DNA from: Salaquimonas sp.
Lineage (GTDB): Bacteria; Pseudomonadota; Alphaproteobacteria; Rhizobiales; Rhizobiaceae
DNA length: 34,858 nucleotides
Direction of reading: 5' to 3'
NCBI GenBank assembly: GCA_028289365.1
Contig: JANQQM010000133.1
Span: 1 to 34,858, forward strand
The position numbers and the translations under genes are program-made. Shown in pieces: positions 1 to 8,455 of this stretch. The notes under the pieces were generated by a model. That model ran no database searches. It saw nothing but the letters and a program-made list of their open reading frames with translations, and had not been told where the DNA came from. Position 1 is the stretch's first letter, and each line of letters opens with the position of its first letter.

Positions 1-1
1 C

Positions 2-472
2 AGTTCAATTCCGATGCTGGAACCTTCAACCGAGTTTGAGCGCCTTTTCGACGATCCAATTGTCCTGGCAATTCCAGTGGATCATGCGCTGGCGAGAGAA
101 GAATCTCTATCCTGGCAAGATCTGAAAGGCGAAGCCTTGGTCCTCCCGGCGCGCGGCACCGGTAATCGTCTCTTGATCGACGAAGCACTGGCGCGCAGCC
201 CCAACCCGCTGCATTGGCAATATGAAGTGGGCCGTTCGACGACCGCATTGGATTTGGTCTCGAAGGGGATAGGGGTGGCACCGCTTCCCAAAATGGCTCT
301 TGTCGATAGGCTCTCTGAAGATATCTGTTGGCGGCCTGTAATCAATCCGGACGTTTCACGCCCAATTGGGCTCCTGTCCAGAGTTGCACAAACGGATTTG
401 CCCTCGGTCGATGAGCTGAAGATAGCGATTACTGAAACCGTCGAATCATTTCTCGAAACCGCTCATGATTGA
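2..472 (+). CDS. LysR-type transcriptional regulator, C-terminal part (5' end outside window)
   Basis: The reading frame is open from the window edge, so this is the 3' part of a longer gene. The visible ~156 residues match the effector-binding half of LysR regulators: a strand-helix segment around LFDDPIVLAIPVDHAL, then a hinge and the typical late motif STTALDLVSKGIGVAPLP, where the co-inducer domain senses its ligand. The HTH domain would lie upstream of base 1. The gene ends convergently with the next LysR gene, and the two coding regions overlap by 27 bp (446-472). The target and ligand cannot be inferred. The family is clear; the start is unknown. Confidence 0.85.
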   Translation, partial: SSIPMLEPSTEFERLFDDPIVLAIPVDHALAREESLSWQDLKGEALVLPARGTGNRLLIDEALARSPNPLHWQYEVGRSTTALDLVSKGIGVAPLPKMALVDRLSEDICWRPVINPDVSRPIGLLSRVAQTDLPSVDELKIAITETVESFLETAHD

Positions 473-1351
473 TGCCGCAACTTCACGCAGCTTTTTGGCA
501 GCTGGAGACAATGTGCGCCCGCGATAGGTGACAATGCCGAGCTGCCGGCTGACGACCGGCTTCGAAATCGGCACGGTTGCAATGTCGAGGTCTTTACGCG
601 AAAGACGGACCAGAGAGGGAATGGCCGCGATTCCAATACCACGTCCGACCAACCCAAGTTGAGAGTGGAAATGACCGACCTGCAGGTCGTTGGAAAGCTG
701 ATCATATCGATCGCCAAGATTCCTTTGCAGGATTTTTCGGGTGCCGCTTTCGGTTCTAAGCAGGATGAACCGTTCGTTTTGTACTTCCGCCCAGGTGGTT
801 GATTTCGATTGCGCCAATGGATGGCTCTTGTGGCACACAATGACAAATTGGTCGTTGATCAAGGCTTCGAATTCAAGCTCTGGATGACCCTCACCAAATT
901 GAGCCAGGGCCAATTCGGATTGACCGTTCAGGACCTTCTCGAGCGCTTGCGGACTGGAATCTTCATGAACACGAACGCGAATGTTTGGATGGGCGTCTTT
1001 GAATTTCTCCAATATCTCCGGCAGAAGCGTATCCGAGATTGTCATATTGCAAGAGAACGAGACAATTCCTCTCCTCACTTTCACGATCTCATTGATGTCG
1101 TCCACCGACCGGTTGAAGTCCTCCACAATTCGGATCGCCTTCGGTAGAAATTCCAGCCCCAGGGTCGAGACCGATACCGAGCGCGTGGTCCGATCCAGCA
1201 CAGCTGCACCGAGCGAGTTTTCAAGTTTCTTGATGCGCCGGGAAAGCGCTGATTGCGTGACAAGAAGCTCATCTGCGGCCATTGCGAAGCTGCCCAACCG
1301 GGCCACGACAACGAAGGCGGTAATGTCATCCAGGGTAATATCTCGGATCAT
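446..1351 (-). CDS. LysR-type transcriptional regulator, probable regulator of the divergent TTT/PrpD operon
   Basis: This is a full-length LysR protein (301 aa). The N-terminal winged HTH spans about residues 5-65 (DITAFVVVARLGSFAMAA, then TQSALSRRIKKLE). A linker helix and a type-2 periplasmic-binding-like effector domain follow from about residue 90; the late GLVGRGIGIAAIPSL motif is typical. The gene diverges from the TctC-type binding protein at 1480, the classic layout for a LysR activator and its target operon. An interrupted palindrome, ATTAAT-N11-ATTAAT, sits 3-25 bp upstream of its start codon, consistent with autoregulation and control of the divergent genes. The ligand is inferred to be the transported carboxylate or a derivative. 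The 3' end overlaps the neighbouring LysR gene by 27 bp. Confidence 0.9.
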   Translation of the reverse strand: MIRDITLDDITAFVVVARLGSFAMAADELLVTQSALSRRIKKLENSLGAAVLDRTTRSVSVSTLGLEFLPKAIRIVEDFNRSVDDINEIVKVRRGIVSFSCNMTISDTLLPEILEKFKDAHPNIRVRVHEDSSPQALEKVLNGQSELALAQFGEGHPELEFEALINDQFVIVCHKSHPLAQSKSTTWAEVQNERFILLRTESGTRKILQRNLGDRYDQLSNDLQVGHFHSQLGLVGRGIGIAAIPSLVRLSRKDLDIATVPISKPVVSRQLGIVTYRGRTLSPAAKKLREVAASIMSGFEK

Positions 1352-1353
1352 TT

Positions 1354-1376
1354 ATTAATTCCTAAAAATCATTAAT
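1354..1376. promoter_or_regulatory. Putative LysR-type operator (ATTAAT-N11-ATTAAT)
   Basis: Two self-complementary ATTAAT hexamers (1354-1359 and 1371-1376) are separated by 11 bases. The arrangement contains the T-N11-A core that LysR regulators recognise. It lies directly upstream of the minus-strand LysR start at 1351 and about 100 bp upstream of the plus-strand binding-protein start at 1480. The motif is read directly from the sequence; its use by this regulator is inferred from position. The region is AT-rich, so chance occurrence cannot be excluded. Confidence 0.5.
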
Positions 1377-1387
1377 CTTTGATTTTT

Positions 1388-1417
1388 TTGAATTTGCCTA
1401 ATTGATGCGCCTATGTC
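1388..1417 (+). promoter_or_regulatory. Possible sigma-70 promoter for the TTT/PrpD operon
   Basis: TTGAAT (1388-1393) and TATGTC (1412-1417) are separated by 18 bp. They are downstream of the LysR-type site and about 60 bp ahead of the binding-protein start. Both hexamers are imperfect, as expected for an activator-dependent promoter. This is a weak, pattern-based call. Confidence 0.25.
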
Positions 1418-1479
1418 AACCTGCGGCGGATATCAAATCAAACAGCACTCTTGCAACTTTCCAAGGGAGGAGAAGATCC

Positions 1480-2574
1480 ATGTGGGATGGCTTGAAGAAA
1501 TTGGTGATTGGTGCAGCGGTGGCAGCGGCTATATCGCTTCCGGGTGCGGTCCAGGCAGGTGATGATTTCAGTCTGGAAGGCAAAACGGTCACCTGGGTGG
1601 TCGGCTTCCGTGAAGGCGGCGGTACCGACCGTTTGACTCGCGTCTTGCAGACCAAGATGAGTGAAAACCTGCCGGGCAATCCGAACGTCATCGTTCTCAA
1701 CAAGCCTGGAGGTGGTTCGGTGACAGCCTCCAACGATTTCCACGCAAATGCCCCTGCAGATGGCACCATGCTGATCATGGCATCCACCTCCGGACTGCTT
1801 CCGGTTCTGTTGGGTTCAAAGGTTGCCAAATACGACCCGAATGAATGGGTGGCGATAACCGGCTTTGCACGCGGTGCTTCGCTTTATGCGATCAGCGATG
1901 ACATCGGCCTTGGCGGCGAGGACATGAAAGCCGATTACGAAGCACTCAAAAACGCCAATATCCGTTTCGGAACCGAGACCCCGTTATCGGCAGAACTGCT
2001 CGACTTCGTGTCCATGGAAATGCTGGATATCGATGCCAACTATTTGTTCGGCCTATCTTCAAAGGATGCCGAAGCAGCCTTCCAGCGCGGTGAAATGAAC
2101 ATGAACACCGACAACACACGTTCCTACCTCAAGGACTATGGCGAGGATCCAAAGGTAAATCCGGTCTGGAGCTATGGCGTGATCGACGAGAACGGCGATC
2201 TCCAACGCGACCCGGACCTGCCGGACGTGCCGACTTTCCCGGAATTCTATCAAGCCGTGACAGGCAAGAAACCGGAAGGCCCGGCCTATGAGATGCAGAA
2301 GTCCCTGATGAACGCAAAGGTCATGCTTTCCAAGGCCGTGATGTTGCCCAAGGGAACGCCCGACCACATCCGTGAGGTCTACATCGAGGCACTGAAAAAC
2401 GTGACCTCCGACCCCGAAGTTGCCGCCGCGCTGCCTCGCGAAATCGGATCAATGCCGCTTAACTTCGGCGATGACACCCAGCGCGCGCTGGCCAGCGGTA
2501 CTGCCCTCGATCCGGAAGTGCGTGAGTGGGTCGCAGCCTTCCTCCAGGAGCGGTTCGATACCTCCCTCGACTGA
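1480..2574 (+). CDS. Tripartite tricarboxylate transporter (TTT) periplasmic substrate-binding protein, TctC/Bug family
   Basis: This protein captures a carboxylate in the periplasm and delivers it to the TctA/TctB membrane unit. ATG at 1480 is chosen because GGGAGG lies just upstream and the protein then opens with a signal peptide: charged MWDGLKK, a hydrophobic stretch, and AVQA as cleavage site near residue 26. An in-frame ATG at 1402 would bury this signal. The mature protein shows the Bug-family pattern: VTWVVGFREGGGTDRLTR near the start, NKPGGGS about 30 residues later, and a C-terminal KAVMLPKGTPDHIREVY segment. The length (364 aa) is slightly above the usual ~320-330. It is first in a plus-strand operon, and a strong hairpin follows the stop codon, which could raise its mRNA level over the downstream genes. 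The substrate is unknown; citrate-like acids fit the PrpD neighbours. Confidence 0.88.
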   Translation: MWDGLKKLVIGAAVAAAISLPGAVQAGDDFSLEGKTVTWVVGFREGGGTDRLTRVLQTKMSENLPGNPNVIVLNKPGGGSVTASNDFHANAPADGTMLIMASTSGLLPVLLGSKVAKYDPNEWVAITGFARGASLYAISDDIGLGGEDMKADYEALKNANIRFGTETPLSAELLDFVSMEMLDIDANYLFGLSSKDAEAAFQRGEMNMNTDNTRSYLKDYGEDPKVNPVWSYGVIDENGDLQRDPDLPDVPTFPEFYQAVTGKKPEGPAYEMQKSLMNAKVMLSKAVMLPKGTPDHIREVYIEALKNVTSDPEVAAALPREIGSMPLNFGDDTQRALASGTALDPEVREWVAAFLQERFDTSLD

Positions 2575-2595
2575 TATCCGGTCTGCGAAGCAAAT

Positions 2596-2622
2596 TGGGT
2601 GGTGCCATGTCTGCACCACCCA
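2596..2622 (+). terminator. Hairpin after the TTT binding-protein gene (attenuator or mRNA-stabilising stem)
   Basis: TGGGTGGTGC (2596-2605) pairs perfectly with GCACCACCCA (2613-2622) around a 7-nt loop, about 20 bp after the binding-protein stop. No U-tract follows, so full intrinsic termination is unlikely. A partial terminator or a 3'-end stabiliser between binding protein and permease is more plausible. The stem is read directly; its role is inferred. Confidence 0.5.
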
Positions 2623-2728
2623 TTCGCGAATATTATCTATGCCCAATCTGCTATATCCCAGGCATGGTCTTCAATGAGACGGGGCCTGGATAGATGCCGC
2701 CTGGCGGGCAATTGACAGGAAAGGTGAC

Positions 2729-4702
2729 ATGTCGGAAGCCGCATTATCAGCTCTGGCCCAATTGACGTCCCTCCAGACGATGCTGGCTTTGGTTGCCGGG
2801 GTTGTAACAGGATTGGTCGTCGGGATCCTGCCTGGATTGGGCGGTACTGCCGGGCTGGCGCTTCTGTTGCCGCTGGTATTTGGCATGGACCCGAATTCAG
2901 CCCTAGCCATGATGATCGGCCTTCTCGCGGTAACCACAACATCCGACACATTCCCTTCTGTCTTGATGGGTATTCCCGGAACGTCCGGTTCCCAGGCGAC
3001 CGTCCTCGATGGTTTCCCGATGACAAAAAGGGGGGAGGGCACCCGGGCCCTTTCCATTGCCTTCGTGTCCTCGCTTGCAGGCGGTATCTTTGGCGCCTTT
3101 GTCCTTTCCTTCGCTGTGTTCTTTGCAAAACCCATCATTCTGCAAATCGGATTTGGCGAACAGTTCATGCTGGTTATCCTGGCACTTTCCATGGTTGGCA
3201 TTCTGACCGGCGCAAACTTGTGGAAAGGCCTGGCATCCTGTTCGCTAGGCCTGCTGCTGGGCGCTTTGGGTGCCGCGCCGCTTTCGGGCGTGCAGCGGGC
3301 GACGTTTGGAACCGAGTACCTGCTCGATCCATTACCGCTTGTGGTTATCGGACTGGCCATGTTTGCCACGCCTGAAATCGTTGACCTGTTGCGGCGCCAG
3401 ACAAGCATCTCGGAGACCGGGAAACTGGCCCCGACTGGTTGGATGCAAGGATTGAAAGACTGGGCCAGCAATTGGTGGCTTTCCTTGCGGTGTTCGATGA
3501 TTGGTTCACTGATCGGCGCGCTGCCGGGCCTGGGAGGCAGCGTGGTCGACTGGATTGCCTATGGGCATGCCGTCCAGACCACCAAAAATCGTGAATCTTA
3601 CGGAACCGGTGACCCGCGCGGCGTGGTAGCACCGGAATCGGCAAACAATGCAAAAGAAGGTGGTGCCCTGGTCCCAACTTTGTTGTTGGGCATCCCCGGC
3701 TCCGGCAGCATGGCCATCCTCCTGGGCGGTCTGGTGTTGATCGGCATCGAACCTGGTAAGGACATGATCGACAACAATATGGACAAGGTCTATCTGATGA
3801 TCTGGTCCATAGCCGCGGCCAATATTGTCGGAGCCGGGATTTGTTTCTTCCTCGCGCCGCAGATCGCGAGAGTTACCACCATCCGCTACACGCTGGTCGC
3901 GCCATTCATGATCGGCATAATCTTTTTCGCGGCCTTCCAGGCGACACGTAATTGGGGCGACCTGATCGCGCTCTTGCTGCTGAGCGTCCTGGCAATCTAC
4001 ATGAAGCGGTTTGGCTGGTCGCGCCCGGCGCTCCTGATTGGTTTCGTATTGTCGGAACGGGTTGAGGCTTCGGTCTATCAGACAGTGACCCTATACGGAT
4101 TTTCGTTCCTGGAGCGCCCAATTGTTCTTGTTCTGGTAGCGCTGACTCTCGTATCAATCGGGCTGGCAGTTTTCTTCAAACAATCCAGCTCGGAACCCGT
4201 CACGGTCGAAGGTCCGCACAGCCATCTGCGAAAAGGTCCGCAGTGGATCTTCATTATCGGAGTGATCGCGCTTGCCGCCTACATCTTCCAGGACGGTCTT
4301 CAATTCAACCGGCTGACGGGCCTGTTCCCGATGGTGGCATCGATAAGCACCATCATATTCCTGGCACCGATCCTGTTCGTCATGCTGACCAGAAACGCGC
4401 CGTCAGAATACTTCTATGACGCCGAACTAAAGAATGCACCGGAAGGTGGCAGGTCAGCAGAATTCTATATCGGCATGCTGATTGTTATGCTGCTGTTTTC
4501 GGGCCTTGTCGGTTTCGTTCTTGGTATCGCGACTTTCATCGCAATATTCCTGTGGCGCGCTGCCAATCTGGAATGGTGGAAGGCCATTATTGGTGGAGCA
4601 GGCTTCGTCCTGTTCCTAGGTATCCTCTCCAACCAGCTGACCCTGCGCTATCCGACCGGTCTGCTTCAAAATTTCGTCACCCTGCCTTGGCCATTGCAAT
4701 AG
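2729..4702 (+). CDS. TTT transporter membrane protein, TctA-TctB fusion
   Basis: This 657-aa inner-membrane protein carries out ion-coupled uptake of the ligand delivered by the binding protein. Residues 1 to about 490 are a TctA domain: the opening loop LPGLGGTAGLALLLPLVFG, then TTTSDTFPSVLMGIPGTSGS, and a second-repeat loop with PGLGGSVVDWIAYGHA and LLGIPGSGSMAILLGG, which mark the two inverted halves. After a polar linker (about 490-510), the remainder has four hydrophobic segments like the small TctB subunit. TctB is usually a separate ~150-aa gene between tctC and tctA; none is present here, so the fusion supplies it. The start is preceded by an AGGAAAGG ribosome-binding site. The stop lies 12 bp before the first MmgE/PrpD gene. 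Confidence 0.9.
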   Translation: MSEAALSALAQLTSLQTMLALVAGVVTGLVVGILPGLGGTAGLALLLPLVFGMDPNSALAMMIGLLAVTTTSDTFPSVLMGIPGTSGSQATVLDGFPMTKRGEGTRALSIAFVSSLAGGIFGAFVLSFAVFFAKPIILQIGFGEQFMLVILALSMVGILTGANLWKGLASCSLGLLLGALGAAPLSGVQRATFGTEYLLDPLPLVVIGLAMFATPEIVDLLRRQTSISETGKLAPTGWMQGLKDWASNWWLSLRCSMIGSLIGALPGLGGSVVDWIAYGHAVQTTKNRESYGTGDPRGVVAPESANNAKEGGALVPTLLLGIPGSGSMAILLGGLVLIGIEPGKDMIDNNMDKVYLMIWSIAAANIVGAGICFFLAPQIARVTTIRYTLVAPFMIGIIFFAAFQATRNWGDLIALLLLSVLAIYMKRFGWSRPALLIGFVLSERVEASVYQTVTLYGFSFLERPIVLVLVALTLVSIGLAVFFKQSSSEPVTVEGPHSHLRKGPQWIFIIGVIALAAYIFQDGLQFNRLTGLFPMVASISTIIFLAPILFVMLTRNAPSEYFYDAELKNAPEGGRSAEFYIGMLIVMLLFSGLVGFVLGIATFIAIFLWRAANLEWWKAIIGGAGFVLFLGILSNQLTLRYPTGLLQNFVTLPWPLQ

Positions 4703-4714
4703 GAACCTGATCCG

Positions 4715-6127
4715 ATGAACGTAGAAACCGCTAAAGAAAGCGTTACCCAGGAACTGGTCAAGTTTGCCGTCGGCACCCAATATGCCGACTTGCCGAAAGA
4801 GACCATAGAAATTGCGAAACGCTGCATCGTCGATGGCACCGCGTGCATGATGGCAGGGTCCGCTGAGCCCGCACCTGAGATCTTGCGGAAATTCGCCCGG
4901 GAGATTGACGGAAAACCAGCGGCCCGAACCCTGGGTCGGGACTCGATGAAAGTTCCGGTACATCTGGCTGCGCAAATAAATGGAATGTCGGGTCACGCAC
5001 TTGATTGGGACGACACCGCACTTTCCGAGGAAAAGGATCGATCTGTTCTGATCCACCCCACAATTCAGCCGCTTTCGGCCTGCTATGCACTAGGTGAGCA
5101 ATTAGGCGCTTCAGCCGAGGATTTCCTGACGGCCTTCATCCTGGGGTTTGAGATTCAGGTCAAGATCGCCGAGTGCATTAGCGCAGATCACTTCACCGGT
5201 GGTCGAGGATTTCATACCACTGGAACGATCGGCATATTCGGTGCGACGATCGCCTCGTGCAAATTGCTCGGTCTGAACTACAAGCAGATGTCCAATGCGA
5301 TGGGGATCGCATCGACAATGTCGGCGGGCGTCGGTGCAAATCACGGCACAATGGCCAAACCGCTCAATATGGCACGCGCGGCCGAAAGCGGTGTTACTGC
5401 CGCCAAGTTCGCCGCATTGGGCATGGATGGCCCGGCCAAGGCGCTGGAGGCCGGTCGCGGTTTTTTTGAAGCCTTTGGCGGCGGCTATGACCCCGAAAAG
5501 ATAATTGGCCGGATGGGAAATCCCTTTGCCATTGTCTATCCGGGAATTTCCATCAAGCCTTATCCAAGTGGTGTTGTCGGACATCCGGGCATGGATACCA
5601 TGAAGAAGCTGGTGGAGAAGCACGATATCAAACCGGAAGAGGTCGAGCGCATAAAGGTTCTGACCGGTTCGAACGTGATCAACCCGGGTCCGTTGCGTAT
5701 CTTGCACGCCAATAACGAGCTGGAAGCCAAATTCTGTGTGGCATTCCAGATGGCGAGCATCATCCTGCGACGAAAGGCAGGGTTGTCAGAATTTGCCGAC
5801 GACTTCGTTCAGTCGCCCGAATGTCAGGATATGCAGCGCAAGGTCGAGACCGCCATCGATCCCGAGATTGATGCACTGGGGAAAGGCAGGATTGTCTCCA
5901 AGATTTACGTTACCACCAGGGATGGCGAGACCTATTTCGAGGAATCGGATCGTTACTATCGTGGCGGGCCCAAAAATCCCCTGACCTGGGGAGAGGTTTC
6001 CGAAAAATTCCTGGATGCTTCCCAGCATGTCCTCGATCCTGGGAACGCGAACACGTTTTTGACACTGGCCAAGGATTTCGAAAAGCTGCAAAATCTGAAC
6101 GAAATCATGGATACGGTGACGGCCTGA
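4715..6127 (+). CDS. MmgE/PrpD family protein (dehydratase or decarboxylase), copy 1
   Basis: This 470-aa protein belongs to the family of 2-methylcitrate dehydratase (PrpD) and cis-aconitate decarboxylase, which act on tricarboxylates in the cytoplasm. Family features are clear: the helical N-terminal domain with AKRCIVDGTACMMAGS, GHALDWDDT near residue 95, the GRGFHTTGTIGIFGA segment, KPYPS before the lid domain, and EAKFCVAFQMA near residue 345. A decarboxylase, dehydratase or isomerase activity cannot be chosen by eye. It lies 12 bp after the TctAB fusion, and its stop codon shares one base with the start of the second MmgE/PrpD gene, so the two are probably translated together. Substrate from the transporter is the natural assumption but is inference. 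Confidence 0.85.
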   Translation: MNVETAKESVTQELVKFAVGTQYADLPKETIEIAKRCIVDGTACMMAGSAEPAPEILRKFAREIDGKPAARTLGRDSMKVPVHLAAQINGMSGHALDWDDTALSEEKDRSVLIHPTIQPLSACYALGEQLGASAEDFLTAFILGFEIQVKIAECISADHFTGGRGFHTTGTIGIFGATIASCKLLGLNYKQMSNAMGIASTMSAGVGANHGTMAKPLNMARAAESGVTAAKFAALGMDGPAKALEAGRGFFEAFGGGYDPEKIIGRMGNPFAIVYPGISIKPYPSGVVGHPGMDTMKKLVEKHDIKPEEVERIKVLTGSNVINPGPLRILHANNELEAKFCVAFQMASIILRRKAGLSEFADDFVQSPECQDMQRKVETAIDPEIDALGKGRIVSKIYVTTRDGETYFEESDRYYRGGPKNPLTWGEVSEKFLDASQHVLDPGNANTFLTLAKDFEKLQNLNEIMDTVTA

Positions 6128-7509
6128 TGCCAAGGAATAATCCAGAATTCAGGGCACCTGCCGGAACGACCCGGAAGATTGCAGAATATTTGTCTTCCGT
6201 TGCGATTAGTAAACTGCCGGACGAAGTGGCAGTAAAGACCAAGTCCCACCTCATCGACACCCTTGCGGCAATTGTCTCCGGCACCAAATTGAAGGCGGGT
6301 AAACTGGCCACCGGCTTTGTCGCCAGCCAGGGCGGCACACCGGAAGCGACCGTCTGGGGTACGGAAATCCGGACCACGGCCATCAATGCTGCGCTGGCAA
6401 ATGGCATGGCTGCCCATGCCGATGAAACGGACGATTCACATCTTGAAGGCCGATTCCATCCCGGTTGCGCGGTTGTACCGGCCGCACTGGCTATTGGTGA
6501 ACGTCGGAGCCGATCAGGGATCTCTGTTCTGAATGCCATTGCTGCCGGTTATGACATCGGCGCACGCTTTTCCATGGCACTGGGCGTATCGGGTCCAAGA
6601 ACAGCAACGCACAGTACCCATAGCCTCGGTGCCCATTTTGGTGCGACTGGCGCGGCCTCGTCGCTTATGGATTTCGACGCCTCGCAGATATCCTCGGTTT
6701 TGTCCTATGCCATTCAGCAGGCAAGTGGCATTCCTTATTGGGAGCGCGATTCTGAGCATGTCGAGAAAGCCTTTGATTTCGGCGGGATGGGCGCACGCAA
6801 CGGCGTTTCTTCAGCACTGATGGTCGAAGCGGGCATGACCGGGGTCCAGGACCCGCTCGAAGGCAAGCTCAACTACCTTTCTGCCTTTGCAGAAAATGCA
6901 GATGCAAATGCGCTGACTTCCGGGCTAGGTTCCCGGTTTGAAATCATGGAGGCATCCATCAAAAAATGGTGCGTGGGTTCCCCCATCCAGGCCGCGTTGG
7001 ATGCATCCATGGCACTGCTGGACCAGGGCCTCGATGTCGGTGAAATCGAGAAGATTGACGTGATCATGCCCGACGACCGGCTCACGATCGTGAATGATCG
7101 CGACATGCCGGATGTCTGCCTGCAGCACATGGTTGCCATATGCCTGCTTGATCGTGGCGCTTGTTTTGAATCCTGTCATAACAAAGAGCGAATGACCGAC
7201 CCGGAAGTGCTGGCGCTCAGGCAAAAGATGAGCGCCATTCCCTCTCCCGAACTGACCACCGCCAAGCCCGCCCGGCAGACCATTCTGGAAATCCGTACGA
7301 AGAGCGGCGAGGAATTTCGCCATCACACCAAAGCCGTCAAGGGGACGCCTGCAAACCCTATGTCGACAGCCGACGTTCAGGAAAAGGCACTGGAATTGCT
7401 CGCCCCCATCATCGGCGACGCCCCCGCCAAATCACTGATTGATGCCGCTTGGCACCTTGAAAGACTTGAGGATATTAATGTTCTGTCCGTAATAGCAAGA
7501 GGGGAGTAA
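6127..7509 (+). CDS. MmgE/PrpD family protein, copy 2
   Basis: This is a second, clearly different family member (460 aa). It keeps the N-terminal SHLIDTLAAIVSG segment, NGMAAHADETDD (equivalent to the HALDWDD region of copy 1), HPGCAVVPAALA, a THSLGAHFGATGAA loop, and KKWCVGSPIQAALDA. The sequence is only distantly similar to copy 1, so this is not a recent duplication. The two may catalyse consecutive steps, act on different stereoisomers, or pair as subunits. Its ATG overlaps the TGA of copy 1 by one base, and its stop is 5 bp before the stress-protein gene. No obvious truncation. The reaction is unassigned. Confidence 0.83.
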   Translation: MPRNNPEFRAPAGTTRKIAEYLSSVAISKLPDEVAVKTKSHLIDTLAAIVSGTKLKAGKLATGFVASQGGTPEATVWGTEIRTTAINAALANGMAAHADETDDSHLEGRFHPGCAVVPAALAIGERRSRSGISVLNAIAAGYDIGARFSMALGVSGPRTATHSTHSLGAHFGATGAASSLMDFDASQISSVLSYAIQQASGIPYWERDSEHVEKAFDFGGMGARNGVSSALMVEAGMTGVQDPLEGKLNYLSAFAENADANALTSGLGSRFEIMEASIKKWCVGSPIQAALDASMALLDQGLDVGEIEKIDVIMPDDRLTIVNDRDMPDVCLQHMVAICLLDRGACFESCHNKERMTDPEVLALRQKMSAIPSPELTTAKPARQTILEIRTKSGEEFRHHTKAVKGTPANPMSTADVQEKALELLAPIIGDAPAKSLIDAAWHLERLEDINVLSVIARGE

Positions 7510-7514
7510 ACGTC

Positions 7515-8369
7515 ATGGATCCCAAAATCCTATTGATGCCAGTCTATTCCCGCGGCAATGAAATCGAGCGCCTGCGCGGGGCGTTATCACTGGCCTGCTT
7601 TTTCAACGCCCATTTGAATGTACTGCATGCCCAGGCAAAGCCCAGTGATCTGTTGCAACATGAACTATCTGTGCTTACCGCCGGCGTGCGTGAGCGCATG
7701 ATCTCCATCATGGATGAGGGAGCATTGCATGAGCAGGAAGATCTTCGGAACCATTTTGCCCAGTTATGCGAGCAATATGGCGTCGCCATTGACGACCAGC
7801 CGCAATCCGACAGTCCTTCGGCCGCCTGGCGCGAGATTGAAGGAGCACGCAGCGAACTTGTTGCCTTGCAGGGCAGGGTGAGCGATCTGGTGATCATCCC
7901 GCATTCTGAAACCGGCGATGCGACGCTAACATTCGAGGAAGCAATCTTGCATACCGGTCGCCCGGTGCTTCTCGTCCCGCGCGGGATGTGGGAGTTCAAA
8001 CTGAATAACGCACTGATTGGCTGGGATGGCGGCTTGGAGGTTTCTCGGGCCGTCCGGCATTCCCTGCCGTTTCTGAAGCGGGCGGGTAAGGTCACGATCG
8101 CAACCGGTGACGACAAGGCGAATATCAAACCCGAGGGACAGGAACTGGCGAAATATCTGGCGCATCATGGTGTCAACGCAGATGTACGGATCCTCGAAAC
8201 CAAGCGGCAGTCGGTGGGAGAGGGATTGTTGCAGATGGCATCCGATCTTGATTGTGACCTGTTGGTGACCGGCGGATATGCCCATACGCGGTTGCGTCAA
8301 CGCATTCTGGGCGGCGTTACACAGCACATGCTCAAACATGCAGAAATTCCTGTTCTCATGGCCCATTAG
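7515..8369 (+). CDS. Tandem-domain universal stress protein (UspA superfamily)
   Basis: This 284-aa cytoplasmic protein has two Usp-like halves. The first (residues 1-155) begins KILLMPVYSRGN and ends TGRPVLLVPRG. The second (about 160-284) carries the nucleotide-binding loop pattern GGYAHTRLRQRILGGVTQHM, followed by AEIPVLMAH, the usual C-terminal strand. The first half has a less typical loop (PHSETGDATLTFEEAI), suggesting that only the second half binds nucleotide. A strong AGGGGAG site precedes the ATG. Usp genes often accompany TTT or TRAP transporter operons, and some Usp proteins bind transporter subunits; a regulatory role here is inference. It is separated from the TauE-like gene by about 85 bp. 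Confidence 0.85.
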   Translation: MDPKILLMPVYSRGNEIERLRGALSLACFFNAHLNVLHAQAKPSDLLQHELSVLTAGVRERMISIMDEGALHEQEDLRNHFAQLCEQYGVAIDDQPQSDSPSAAWREIEGARSELVALQGRVSDLVIIPHSETGDATLTFEEAILHTGRPVLLVPRGMWEFKLNNALIGWDGGLEVSRAVRHSLPFLKRAGKVTIATGDDKANIKPEGQELAKYLAHHGVNADVRILETKRQSVGEGLLQMASDLDCDLLVTGGYAHTRLRQRILGGVTQHMLKHAEIPVLMAH

Positions 8370-8455
8370 GACCTGTGTCGCATTCCCGGAACTGAAGGGA
8401 CGATATCGTCTGGCGCTCTTACATACAGCTGAACTGGCGCCAAACAGGCTCTGTG

